From: a virus
IMG/VR virus record: IMGVR_UViG_3300048438_000153
Location: 62,001 to 126,000 of that record
Length of the DNA: 64,000 bases
Strand: one strand, 5' to 3'
In this document: piece after piece, positions 17,315 through 24,985 of the stretch
How positions within the stretch are numbered: position 1 is the first letter of the stretch
How the letters are laid out: every line of letters starts with the position of its first letter
Translations under genes and position numbers: made by a program
Notes under the pieces: model-generated
The model's database searches: none
What the model was told of the DNA's origin: nothing
The model's input: the letters and a program-made list of their open reading frames with translations, nothing else

Positions 17315-17716
17315 ATGGGCGCAGGAGTCTTATTACAGAAAGATGGGAGGGTTCTCCTCCTCAAGAGAAATAGAAGAAACGACCAATGGGGAGGATATTG
17401 GAACTGTCCTGGCGGAAGCTCAGAGATGGGAGAGTCTCGCTATCAGACCGCTCTCAGAGAAATGAATGAAGAGATAGGAGAGACGCCCCCTTTTAGGGTC
17501 TATGACCACATAGACACAAGAGGCTACACGCTCTTTCTAGCTGACGTGGACTACTTTTTCGCACCCACGCTCAACGAAGAACACTCTGAATGGAGGTGGT
17601 TCGAGAAATCAAGTGTTCTCTCTCTGCCTCTACACCCTAAAGATAGGAAGCCGATCAACCACCTGTTCAGGAAAGAAATAAAGCCCCCTCAGCCCATCGC
17701 GCCACCTAAGACTTAG
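17315..17716 (+). CDS. Nudix hydrolase
   Basis: 133 residues with a perfect Nudix box at residues 34-56: G-x5-E-x7-R-E-M-N-E-E-I-G. The glutamates coordinate the divalent metals that drive hydrolysis of a nucleoside diphosphate linked to another group. The N-terminal beta strands (GAGVLLQKDGRVLLLKRN) and the WGGYWNCPGG run-in fit the ADP-ribose/NTP pyrophosphohydrolase type. Substrate choice (8-oxo-dGTP, modified dNTP, NAD-like or capped RNA) cannot be read by eye. AAAGGAG precedes the ATG. Phage Nudix enzymes often clean nucleotide pools or decap RNA. The 3' end overlaps the convergent 765-residue gene by four bases. Confidence 0.85.
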   Translation: MGAGVLLQKDGRVLLLKRNRRNDQWGGYWNCPGGSSEMGESRYQTALREMNEEIGETPPFRVYDHIDTRGYTLFLADVDYFFAPTLNEEHSEWRWFEKSSVLSLPLHPKDRKPINHLFRKEIKPPQPIAPPKT

Positions 17717-20010
17717 TAGGCGTAAGAGGCATTCTTTCCGAACACGTTATCATCTAGAACCTCTTCGATCTCACCGTAGTTCTCCTCATACCAATCGAGG
17801 TGACCTGGCTCATCGACCACATCGTCTTTCGCGCCCTTGAAGTACGCGATAATGATAGGTGTGATGATCTCAAGAAGAGGGATAGAAGCAGTCGCCCAAA
17901 GCGCCTCAATGCCTGTCAGCTTAACTAAGACATAAGGCAAGAGGTAGTGCTCAAGAACCTCCACAAACGCCACCGCGATTGCCATGAGAACAACCTTGAA
18001 TACGCGCATAGGCCACTTGATATACCACTGTTTATCTGCATCTGCATCCCAACCGTATTTCTTAATGATCTCAAAGGCGTGTTTGATGATCTCGATGGGG
18101 TTGATCGTATGCCATGCTTTCTTGAGGGCTCTCTCAATAACTTTCTTACTGTGCTCCTGAGCAGCCTCCTCAACCAACTTCTTCTTAACTGATGGAGGTA
18201 CAGGGAGTTGGTTAGTGTCTCCCCACACATAACCCTCAATAAACTCAGGGCTCTTATCGCTAGGAGGATCGAGCTCATCTACATAGCCTCCGCGAGACAT
18301 GGCGCGCTCTTGGTTACGGAGCTTTGCACCCTGTTCAAACTCTTCAAAGTCTGCGTCAACCTCTGCCTCAAGCATCTTCTCCGCGACTTCAGGGGCAATC
18401 GCCTCAATCACGTCATCCATGAGGTCATCTACAGGCATCGTGAAAAGGTCGAGATGTCTGCGGAACTTGTCGATAGGGTTCACGACATACTTAAGAAGCA
18501 TCGCCTTAAGTGAGTCTTTCGCGCCCGCCTGATAGTACATAGCAGCGGTTCTGATCTGACCCTCGTAAGAGTTCTGACTCGCTCTTCTCTGCATAACCTG
18601 ACGGACAACCTGTCTCTTCAAATGTCTTTGATCCATTTCTAGCTCTCTTTCTGAATGGGGGATCGTTTTCTTATATGGCTTCATTAACGACTTATCGAGA
18701 ACCCTACTTGCTGAAGAGGTCTTTGAGCTTTTCTTACTTAAGCTAAGGGCATCTACTAGCTCTTGGTCTATTTCTTTCTCTCCGCTTAAGTAAGACCTCA
18801 TCTCATTACCTATCCCCACAGGGTCTTTCTCTAACTCTTCTAAAATCATGTCTTGAACGTCATAGAAGTGTTTCATCCGCGCCAACATTACGAAAGTAGG
18901 TAACTTATCTTCTGAACCGAGCTTCAGGGAGTTAAAGAAACTCTGAAACTTCTTCATCGGAGTATACGCCTCTGAGTGACCCTCATAACCTAACTGTTTT
19001 AGACCCTTATCTATCGAGGGTCTTGCGTTTTCTTGAAAGTCAGAATAAAGCCCACATATCTTTTCTCTCGCGTCTTTTGGAGAAAGAGATTTGTCTTCTA
19101 AGACAGACTGTAGCTTTTTACTGTACTCAGCCTCCACCCCTTCGGGAGTTTGATAGCCTGAGTATATATCTGAAGCTAGGCTGTCGAAGTTAGAGGCACT
19201 TTCTCTCCTTTTGCTTGAGAGCTGATGTAGTGCTTTCTTGTAGAAAACCATCCCCGCCCCAAAAGCAACTGCGGTAGACCCCACTGTAGCAACCACACCT
19301 GTAGCACCTAAAGCAGTTAAGATATTGGTGGTCGCTAACCCCGCAACCGCATTAACAGAAGCAACCCCCCCTTGAGCTCCAGCGCCCCAACCTAACAGGG
19401 GGAGAACCGTAGTCATAGTCCAATTAAGAGAGCAATTTCTAACCATCTGCCTGACTTCAGGATTCTCATCTTTTTTCTTTGACTTCAAGACCTTAAGAGA
19501 CAGAATATCTCCGAGCATCTTCGGAGTTCTTCTTAGAAACTCGTCGCCGATAGATGCGTCCCAAAACTGCTTCAACGCACCCCTCTGAAAACCATCAGTC
19601 TTAAAGCTACGACTAACCTCACTCGCTAAAGCTTTTAAGGACTCTTCAGAAGTCTCTTGGAGAGTCAGGTTGAGCTTGTTATCAGAAAAGACGTCTTCAG
19701 GTAGCCCGAGATTAGGCTTAGATAAGTTCTCAACAACCTGCTTGGAGATGTCTTTCTGAACCGCTTCGTTGAAGCCCTCAAATAACTTGAGAGCGAAATC
19801 ATATCTAGCTTTGTTTAGAGGATCAGCTCTTTCTTTCTCTGAAAGGTAAGACCATCCCTTCACTGTGGTGTACTGAACAATGTTTCCTGTAGGCTTGAAA
19901 CAGTCCTCCCAATCTTTAAACTTTTTGTCGATAAGGTCAAAGACTGTCTCGCTCTCTGATTTTTTAAGTGCTTTCAGGTATCTTGAAGCGACTCTTCTTG
20001 ATGCGCTCAT
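17713..20010 (-). CDS. Large RVAS-tagged protein with hydrophobic segments, possible ejected virion protein
   Basis: 765 residues starting MSASRRVASRYLKALKKS, the clearest copy of the shared R-V-A-S-R-Y-L helix. A glycine/alanine-rich hydrophobic region lies at about residues 195-255 (LPLLGWGAGAQGG through AVAFGAGMVFY). A second hydrophobic region near the C-terminus holds two or three helices (VFKVVLMAIAVAFVEVLEHYL and IPLLEIITPIIIAYF). Long charged helices lie between them. Several Arg/Ala-rich spots (RRASQ, IRTAAMYY) resemble further tag-like sequences. No enzyme motif is visible. Large proteins with glycine-rich membrane-inserting segments are often ejected by phages to form a channel, which is one possible role. 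A 9-C tract lies just before the start. Confidence 0.55.
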   Translation of the reverse strand: MSASRRVASRYLKALKKSESETVFDLIDKKFKDWEDCFKPTGNIVQYTTVKGWSYLSEKERADPLNKARYDFALKLFEGFNEAVQKDISKQVVENLSKPNLGLPEDVFSDNKLNLTLQETSEESLKALASEVSRSFKTDGFQRGALKQFWDASIGDEFLRRTPKMLGDILSLKVLKSKKKDENPEVRQMVRNCSLNWTMTTVLPLLGWGAGAQGGVASVNAVAGLATTNILTALGATGVVATVGSTAVAFGAGMVFYKKALHQLSSKRRESASNFDSLASDIYSGYQTPEGVEAEYSKKLQSVLEDKSLSPKDAREKICGLYSDFQENARPSIDKGLKQLGYEGHSEAYTPMKKFQSFFNSLKLGSEDKLPTFVMLARMKHFYDVQDMILEELEKDPVGIGNEMRSYLSGEKEIDQELVDALSLSKKSSKTSSASRVLDKSLMKPYKKTIPHSERELEMDQRHLKRQVVRQVMQRRASQNSYEGQIRTAAMYYQAGAKDSLKAMLLKYVVNPIDKFRRHLDLFTMPVDDLMDDVIEAIAPEVAEKMLEAEVDADFEEFEQGAKLRNQERAMSRGGYVDELDPPSDKSPEFIEGYVWGDTNQLPVPPSVKKKLVEEAAQEHSKKVIERALKKAWHTINPIEIIKHAFEIIKKYGWDADADKQWYIKWPMRVFKVVLMAIAVAFVEVLEHYLLPYVLVKLTGIEALWATASIPLLEIITPIIIAYFKGAKDDVVDEPGHLDWYEENYGEIEEVLDDNVFGKNASYAY

Positions 20011-20016
20011 CTAACA

Positions 20017-20025
20017 CCCCCCCCC
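20017..20025. repeat. Nine-C homopolymer next to a start codon
   Basis: On the minus strand this is G9, six bases before the ATG at 20010, in the position of the ribosome binding site. Homopolymers of this length slip in replication, and length change would alter ribosome binding rather than reading frame. Confidence 0.7.
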
Positions 20026-20039
20026 TAAAGAAATGTCTT

Positions 20040-20050
20040 TTCTGATATAG
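20040..20050 (+). promoter_or_regulatory. Putative promoter element TTCTGATATAG
   Basis: Thirty nt before the GIY-YIG start. It is the same element as at 24200, 34137 and 22531, with an extended -10-like TGATAT core. Confidence 0.45.
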
Positions 20051-20080
20051 TTAAAAACAGTTAAGTATAAAGGATCTAAC

Positions 20081-20401
20081 ATGAACGAATGGGTCGTATA
20101 TGTCATTCAGAGTCAGCAACCTCGAAAGACAGCAAGTGGAAAGCCTACTGAGGGATTCTTCTACGTTGGGTGTACTACAGATGTTAGCCGTAGACTGAGA
20201 CAACACAACGGAGAAATAAGAGGTGGGGGTAAATATACATCAAAGCATAGACCTTGGAAGCTCATGTGTACCTATGGCACATACGCTAACAGATCTGAAG
20301 CTATGAAAGCAGAGTTAGCTCTTAAGAAGAAGCGAGGTAAGGCTAGGTTATACTGGACAGAGGAACAGTCTAAATGGTGCAGAGGCAAGAACCTCATTTA
20401 A
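20081..20401 (+). CDS. GIY-YIG domain endonuclease
   Basis: 106 residues, essentially one GIY-YIG domain of the UvrC/SLX1 single-domain type. VVYVIQS at residues 5-11 takes the place of GIY, FFYVGCT at 27-32 takes the place of YIG, and it is followed by DVSRRLRQHN (catalytic Arg), a GGKYT turn, RPWKL and the conserved NRSEAMKAELALKK helix (Glu ligand region). These small proteins cut structured or nicked DNA. No separate DNA-binding domain is attached, so it is not a typical homing enzyme by layout. It stands alone on the plus strand between minus-strand genes and overlaps the convergent tagged gene by eight bases. A repair, degradation or recently mobile role are all possible. Confidence 0.85.
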   Translation: MNEWVVYVIQSQQPRKTASGKPTEGFFYVGCTTDVSRRLRQHNGEIRGGGKYTSKHRPWKLMCTYGTYANRSEAMKAELALKKKRGKARLYWTEEQSKWCRGKNLI

Positions 20402-21233
20402 GCTCTCTCACTTTGCCTTTCTTAAAAGAGGGCTCTATATCCCGTGTTTCGTATCGACCCTCTTCATTCCAACTTAGCTCTGTATAAAAGTATCTACCAT
20501 CAGCCTCAAAAGTAAGCTCTAAACCATCGGGATCTCTGTACAGGTCGAGATCTACCTTCTCAAATTTAGTCTGTATAGGTAAGCCATGTAGAGAAAGATA
20601 GTCTTTTAAAGCGGTTTCCAACTCTTCTGAGGTGACGTAAATATCATCTTCTCTATCTAACTCTCTCTGCATAAGAATGAGCATAGAGAAGAAACCAATA
20701 CCTCCCCCCGCTCTCTTCTCAAGAGACCCTGAATTCTTAGAGAGTAGCGCCTTGAGCTTCTCGTAGATCTCGTTGTTATTCTTACGATAGATCTCTCCTG
20801 AATCTGTGTGGAGAGAAAAGCGAGTGTCGCCATGTTGGAAACTATATATATTCCCAATGCCTCCCATACGTCTCCCACCACCTAAACTTGGGGATCTTCC
20901 CGTAGACCTTGCTCTCTGCATTAAGAACAGCGAAGGGTTCGCGCTTTTGTAATATCCGTCGTAGACCCTCTCTAAGTCTTGTATACACTTCCCTACGAAA
21001 TGGAAATGAACTCCATGAAATCTTACGTCCATCGTTATCTTCTTCTTGTCAGATAAGTCGATAGAAACATCAGAAACACCTCTTGTCGCTTTGACGTGGC
21101 TCTCTAGAAGTTTTTGCTCGCTCTCAAGAGTTACCTCTTCTCGACCCTTAAAAAGACCGAAGATCGCCTGCTTTTCGAGGCTTGCTACTCTCATCTCAAG
21201 GTAGTTGACTATTTCTGAAGCTGTTCTTCTCAT
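20394..21233 (-). CDS. TASEI-leader protein, 279 residues
   Basis: It begins MRRTASEIVNYLEMRVASLE, the leader shared with the proteins at 29386, 36865 and 48642. The body starts FGLFKGREEVTLESEQKLLE and continues with VSIDLSDKKKITMDVRFHG. The same order (FLNLFKS..EEES.E..IK, VSISKKGGLRINLIFRG) is seen in the 364-residue protein at 36865, so the two are paralogs beyond the leader. A glycine-rich spot (SLGGGRRMGGIG) lies near residue 120. There is no enzyme motif. GGAGAAAG precedes the ATG. Function is unknown; the shared leader suggests a common destination such as the virion. Confidence 0.65.
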   Translation of the reverse strand: MRRTASEIVNYLEMRVASLEKQAIFGLFKGREEVTLESEQKLLESHVKATRGVSDVSIDLSDKKKITMDVRFHGVHFHFVGKCIQDLERVYDGYYKSANPSLFLMQRARSTGRSPSLGGGRRMGGIGNIYSFQHGDTRFSLHTDSGEIYRKNNNEIYEKLKALLSKNSGSLEKRAGGGIGFFSMLILMQRELDREDDIYVTSEELETALKDYLSLHGLPIQTKFEKVDLDLYRDPDGLELTFEADGRYFYTELSWNEEGRYETRDIEPSFKKGKVRELK

Positions 21234-21288
21234 GTTCTTTCTCCGTTCAAGGGGCCGTCAATAAAGAAAGATGACTATAAAAGATTAA

Positions 21289-21540
21289 TCACTTAATCTC
21301 ATACATCTCAGGGAGAAACTCATCAAGTATTAACCGATGAGAGAAACCATCCCCTCGAACAATAAGTAAAGAGCTTGATAGGTAGTCCACACTATACTCA
21401 GGGTACATATTCTTGAGCATCCTATAAGCATCGTAAGGATAACCTAGAAAGAACAAAGATTTACCGTCAAGAGAGACTCGATCCTTATCGTGTCTACTCA
21501 TCTGAATAAAGATGTCCATCTTTGAGGGGTTTCTCTTCAT
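21289..21540 (-). CDS. Small hypothetical protein, 83 residues
   Basis: I choose the ATG at 21540 (MKRNPSKMDIFIQMSR) because GGGGAGG lies seven bases upstream; an in-frame TTG at 21555 is less likely. The product is soluble and mixed alpha/beta (SLFFLGYPYDAYRMLKNMYP, SLLIVRGDGFSHRLILDEF). No family is recognised. It sits 16 bases downstream of the HEXXH gene and likely shares its transcript. Confidence 0.55.
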   Translation of the reverse strand: MKRNPSKMDIFIQMSRHDKDRVSLDGKSLFFLGYPYDAYRMLKNMYPEYSVDYLSSSLLIVRGDGFSHRLILDEFLPEMYEIK

Positions 21541-21556
21541 AGAAAACCTCCCCAAC

Positions 21557-21955
21557 CTAGCGATCCTGATCTTTCTCTGAAGAGTCTAACCCACCAAGAG
21601 GGTAACTCATCCAAGAATACCTCTTTCTCGTGTCTAGGTAGTTGATGAACTTGTCACATTCCCAAGCCTCTTGCTCAAACCTGATGGCAAGGTAAGAGTC
21701 GCGGGTGAAACCCTTCTTTCTGACGATCGCGCTCCACAGATAGTCGAACAAGTAAATCAGTAGGAAGCCAACTACGAAAGTCTCAAGATACTGCTGAAAG
21801 TGAATCGTCTCATGCCTCTTGGTTTCCTCACTGAGCGTGCCCCTAGAAAACACGAAACAGAAGAGAGTGATCGCGCTGATTTCAATAGGGGCAAACTTTG
21901 ATAGCCATACGGGAATCTTAGAATTCTCGAAGAAAAACGGTTTTAAGCACTTCAT
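21557..21955 (-). CDS. Membrane protein with HEXXH metallopeptidase-like motif
   Basis: 132 residues. HETIH at 48-52 is a zinc-binding HEXXH motif, followed by QQYLE. FEQEAWE near residue 94 offers the third ligand glutamate. Two hydrophobic helices flank the motif (about 24-36 and 58-76). The same order, R-H-E-x-I-H-F-x-Q-Q then F-E-x-E-A, is found in a widespread family of small bacterial membrane proteins of unknown function, so this is probably a member of that family rather than a well-studied protease. GAAAGGAAAG precedes the start. Proteolysis of a membrane substrate is inference. Confidence 0.6.
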   Translation of the reverse strand: MKCLKPFFFENSKIPVWLSKFAPIEISAITLFCFVFSRGTLSEETKRHETIHFQQYLETFVVGFLLIYLFDYLWSAIVRKKGFTRDSYLAIRFEQEAWECDKFINYLDTRKRYSWMSYPLGGLDSSEKDQDR

Positions 21956-21970
21956 AAAGTCACTTTCCTT

Positions 21971-21980
21971 TCTCTGATAG
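21971..21980 (+). promoter_or_regulatory. Weaker copy of the promoter-like element
   Basis: TCTCTGATAG lies 49 nt before the 22030 start. It keeps the CTGATA core but lacks the final TATGG. Confidence 0.25.
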
Positions 21981-22029
21981 GTTTTCTATCTATCCCCATA
22001 AGAAAATAACCGACTAAGGGGCAGAGATC

Positions 22030-22518
22030 ATGAGCACACGAAGTAGAGAGTTTAGAGACACACACGCGACGATGGCTAAGCTATGTCAAGTCGCCATCCG
22101 AGAAGTCGTGAAAATTCTGAGTAAGACCCAAGACCCTCTCGTCAGAACCATCGCGATGAGAAAGTTTAAGAACGGCTACAGGCTTCCTAGAGATACCCGA
22201 AGAATCTCTTTAGAGTTTATTACTCTTGGGAGGATATACGCGGAGAAAGAACGGACTTATGGAGGAAGCCGAGTGCCTTTCAGCCGGGATAAGGTTCAAC
22301 TCACTCTTGGTCAGTCAGTGGAGGTCAACACTCTTCTCAGAAACGCGATTCTGTGGGTCTACAGGTTTTGGTCACCGACAGCAATGGCGAAGCTACTCTT
22401 AAGAGGCGGTGGCTTAGAGTTCGTGGATCTCCACATCAGAGAATACGCGCTCCTCAGAAACATCGGATTGATCCACCGCATGAGGTACAGAGAGCTGTTG
22501 AGGCTATTCTTCACCTGA
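22030..22518 (+). CDS. Hypothetical protein, 162 residues
   Basis: A basic helical protein beginning MSTRSREFRDTHATMAKLCQ, with an AGGGG ribosome binding site. The N-terminal half (residues 14-60) is helical. A VEVNTLLRNAILWVYRFWSP segment near residue 97 is hydrophobic but too short and polar for a clear membrane helix. The C-terminus repeats R-x-R-E-L-L-R-L. No family is recognised. It is followed after 64 nt by the SNF2 gene, which has its own promoter-like element. Confidence 0.5.
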   Translation: MSTRSREFRDTHATMAKLCQVAIREVVKILSKTQDPLVRTIAMRKFKNGYRLPRDTRRISLEFITLGRIYAEKERTYGGSRVPFSRDKVQLTLGQSVEVNTLLRNAILWVYRFWSPTAMAKLLLRGGGLEFVDLHIREYALLRNIGLIHRMRYRELLRLFFT

Positions 22519-22530
22519 ACACCATCTTTT

Positions 22531-22540
22531 TTCTGATATA
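22531..22540 (+). promoter_or_regulatory. Putative promoter element TTCTGATATATAAT
   Basis: Forty-two nt before the SNF2 start. The core runs into TATAAT, an exact bacterial -10, with the extended TG two bases upstream of TATAT. It is the strongest copy of the element. Confidence 0.5.
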
Positions 22541-22582
22541 TAATGCGCGTAACCACAACCACGCGCAGAGAAAGGACAGACG

Positions 22583-24175
22583 ATGGAAAGTGAAAAGCTA
22601 CTCTCCACCATCGAGAAACTAAGAAAGATCAGGACGAAAGAAGATCTCAAAGCACCCCCCTCAACGATTCTCAAGACTACCCTTGATAACGGCGCTCCAC
22701 TCACTTTGAGGCAGTATCAGATACAGGGGATTCTCCATCTCCTCGCCATGCCCCGATTCGTTCTCGGTGATGATACAGGTCTAGGCAAGACCTTGCAGAC
22801 GATATCAGCTCTTTCTTACTTGTGGGAGAAGAAGCCCGAAATCCCCGCCCTCATCTGCACCACCAAGAGTGCCGTGGGGCAGTGGGAATCAGAGTTTGCT
22901 CGATTCACTAATGGTGTGAAGATATTCAAGTGTCTCGGCACAAAGAAAAAGAGAGCTAAGATTCACGAGGAGTTTCAGAGCTACTCAGACGGACCGAAAG
23001 CTCTTGTGATGGGCTACCGTACCGCTGTCATGGACTTCCAACACCTACAGCACATGAACGGTCATGTGATGATCTTTGATGAGGCTACCGCTTTTAAGAA
23101 TGACTCATCTCAAGTCCATCAGGTATGTAAGCACCTAGCGGGATCTGCGGAGCGCGTTTGGAGTCTTTCTGCGACTATCATCAAGAACAGGCTCATGGAG
23201 GCGTGGGCGATCTATAAGGTCACTGTCCCTCACCTCTTCACGACTAAGACTCACTTTATGAGAGAATACTGCATCACCCGCGATCAGACCCTCCCTGGCG
23301 GTAGGCGACGCATTAAGATCGTCGTAGGCCACAGAAAGAGAGACATCGAGGCTTTTCGAGAGGTCATCGACCCCTATTTCATTGGGCGTCCCAAGCACGA
23401 AGTGGCTCAGGAGCTACCCCCTCTCACGACTAAGACAATCCCATGCCCCCTCTCGAAAGCTCAGAAAGCGAAATATGAGGAGGCGCTACAGGGACTCTTA
23501 GAGGTCATCGACCCCGAAACAGGTGAGGTGATAGAAAGAGAAGTGACGAAGCTCACAGCAGTCACCATCTGTCAGCAAATAGTCAATCACCCCTCTCTCG
23601 TTAACTGTGATGGAGACAGTGGGAAGCTCGACACTCTGATCGACCTCCTAGAGAATGAGTTGGACGGCGAGAAAGTAATCGTGTTCTCGCGCTTCAGGTC
23701 GATGGTTGATATTCTTGAAGCTGAGCTAGAGGGCAGAAAGATCAAGACCTGTCGAATCACAGGGGCGGAGAACGGCGATCAGCGCGTGGCGAGTCAGAAA
23801 GCATTTCAAGACCCTGAGAATGAGACGAGAGTGTGTCTCATCACAATGGCCGCCGCTGAGGGTGTCAACTTACAGCTTGCAAAGGCTGTTGTGTTCTACG
23901 ACACCCCTTGGAGCGCGGGTGACTACCTTCAGATTATTGGTCGCATGATCCGTATCGGGTCTATCCACGATAGGGTCTTTTCCTACCACATCTGCGCCCC
24001 CAAGACGATTGATGATCGCGTGATGAAAACACTAGGGGTCAAGATGAACCTCATCGAGTCTGTGCTCGGAAAGAGACTTAAGTCTGAGACAGATGGAGAG
24101 TCCGTTGTAGAGATGGGACAATCGGAGGTAGCCGACCTCTTTGATGGTCTTTTGGAGGACGCTAGAAGCCTGTAG
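22583..24175 (+). CDS. SNF2/RAD54-type DNA helicase-like ATPase
   Basis: 530 residues with the superfamily 2 motifs in order: Q-motif region LRQYQIQGI (42-50), Walker A GDDTGLGKT (62-70), motif Ib-like TTKSAVGQW, Walker B DEAT (166-169), motif III SAT (196-198), VIVFSRF (motif IV, about 365), AAAEGVNL (motif V, 423-430) and QIIGRMIRIG (motif VI, 450-459). The D-D-T-G-L-G-K-T form and W.QSE-type spacing point to the SNF2 group. Phage relatives include UvsW-like enzymes that remodel forks and recombination intermediates. It probably translocates on duplex or branched DNA during replication and repair. A plus-strand promoter-like element lies 42 nt upstream, and the loader-like gene follows. Confidence 0.9.
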   Translation: MESEKLLSTIEKLRKIRTKEDLKAPPSTILKTTLDNGAPLTLRQYQIQGILHLLAMPRFVLGDDTGLGKTLQTISALSYLWEKKPEIPALICTTKSAVGQWESEFARFTNGVKIFKCLGTKKKRAKIHEEFQSYSDGPKALVMGYRTAVMDFQHLQHMNGHVMIFDEATAFKNDSSQVHQVCKHLAGSAERVWSLSATIIKNRLMEAWAIYKVTVPHLFTTKTHFMREYCITRDQTLPGGRRRIKIVVGHRKRDIEAFREVIDPYFIGRPKHEVAQELPPLTTKTIPCPLSKAQKAKYEEALQGLLEVIDPETGEVIEREVTKLTAVTICQQIVNHPSLVNCDGDSGKLDTLIDLLENELDGEKVIVFSRFRSMVDILEAELEGRKIKTCRITGAENGDQRVASQKAFQDPENETRVCLITMAAAEGVNLQLAKAVVFYDTPWSAGDYLQIIGRMIRIGSIHDRVFSYHICAPKTIDDRVMKTLGVKMNLIESVLGKRLKSETDGESVVEMGQSEVADLFDGLLEDARSL

Positions 24176-24199
24176 AAAAACTGCTCTGACCTCCGCTTA

Positions 24200-24210
24200 T
24201 TCTGATATGG
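24200..24210 (+). promoter_or_regulatory. Putative promoter element TTCTGATATGG
   Basis: Thirty-seven nt before the start at 24248. It is the cleanest match to the shared element, placed just after the SNF2 stop. Confidence 0.5.
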
Positions 24211-24247
24211 GTAAGACATACTTACCACAGAGATGAAAGGAGAGGTC

Positions 24248-24985
24248 ATGGCGGTCTGCAAGAAGTGTCACGGACACGGTTATGTCCAAGTGGACGAGGG
24301 GCATTATGGGATGCCTCAAGCCGTCCCTTGTTCATGCGTGCTTAAGAGAGCCCTGAGCGTCCAAGCGAGAAAGGCTTGGGGAGGGCTCGAAATCGTACCT
24401 GTTAAGAGAAGCAGTTTACTCAAAGGAAAGATTCGCGAGAACATCGTAGTCACGGCGAACAAGGCTGATCTGATGATCCACCTCAGATCAGCTCTCGCAC
24501 ACCACGCCCGACCTGAAGAGTTCGTAAAAGTAGTTTCTGACGCAACTCTTATTTCTGCTTGGCTCTCAAACCTCGCGCGCTCTGACAAGGATGTGATCGA
24601 CCCCGACTACATCCGTGAGCTGAGAGTGGCGAGCTTAGAAGACTTGGCTGAGTCACCTACTCTCCTCATCATTCGACTTGGCGTTAAGACAGCTAGAAAT
24701 AGCGCGATGCCTGAAGTACTCGCTGAGACGATTGAGCTGAGACAACACTTAGGTAAGCCAACTTGGGTTGTGGAAGAAACAGATAAGCCCTTAGAAGAAG
24801 GTCATATTTCATGGTCTAGGGCTGTGGATGACGCGCTTGATGGTTGGGAGCAAGTACCTCTCATGGGTACAGCTAAAGCAACAAAGCCTATTCAGAGAAA
24901 GGGTGGAGGACTTACTGTTCAGGACGTAAGCTCCAACACCGCTCAAGGACTCCCTCAAGCCCGACATAAGACGATGAAACTATGA
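24248..24985 (+). CDS. Helicase-loader-like protein with zinc finger and degenerate AAA+ domain
   Basis: The start at 24248 follows AAAGGAGAGG, which an upstream in-frame ATG (24233) would place inside the gene. The 245-residue product begins MAVCKKCHGHGYVQ and has PCSC near residue 28, a four-cysteine zinc finger like that of DnaC/DnaI-type loaders. Residues about 85-200 follow the loader ATPase layout: VVSDATLISAWL, LLIIRLGVKTARNSAMPEVL, RQHLGKPTWVVEE. There is no Walker A, and the Walker B Asp is replaced (L-I-I-R-L-G). The gene overlaps the DnaB-type helicase by four bases, so it probably helps load that helicase without hydrolysing ATP. The loader role is inference from fold and neighbour. 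Confidence 0.6.
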   Translation: MAVCKKCHGHGYVQVDEGHYGMPQAVPCSCVLKRALSVQARKAWGGLEIVPVKRSSLLKGKIRENIVVTANKADLMIHLRSALAHHARPEEFVKVVSDATLISAWLSNLARSDKDVIDPDYIRELRVASLEDLAESPTLLIIRLGVKTARNSAMPEVLAETIELRQHLGKPTWVVEETDKPLEEGHISWSRAVDDALDGWEQVPLMGTAKATKPIQRKGGGLTVQDVSSNTAQGLPQARHKTMKL

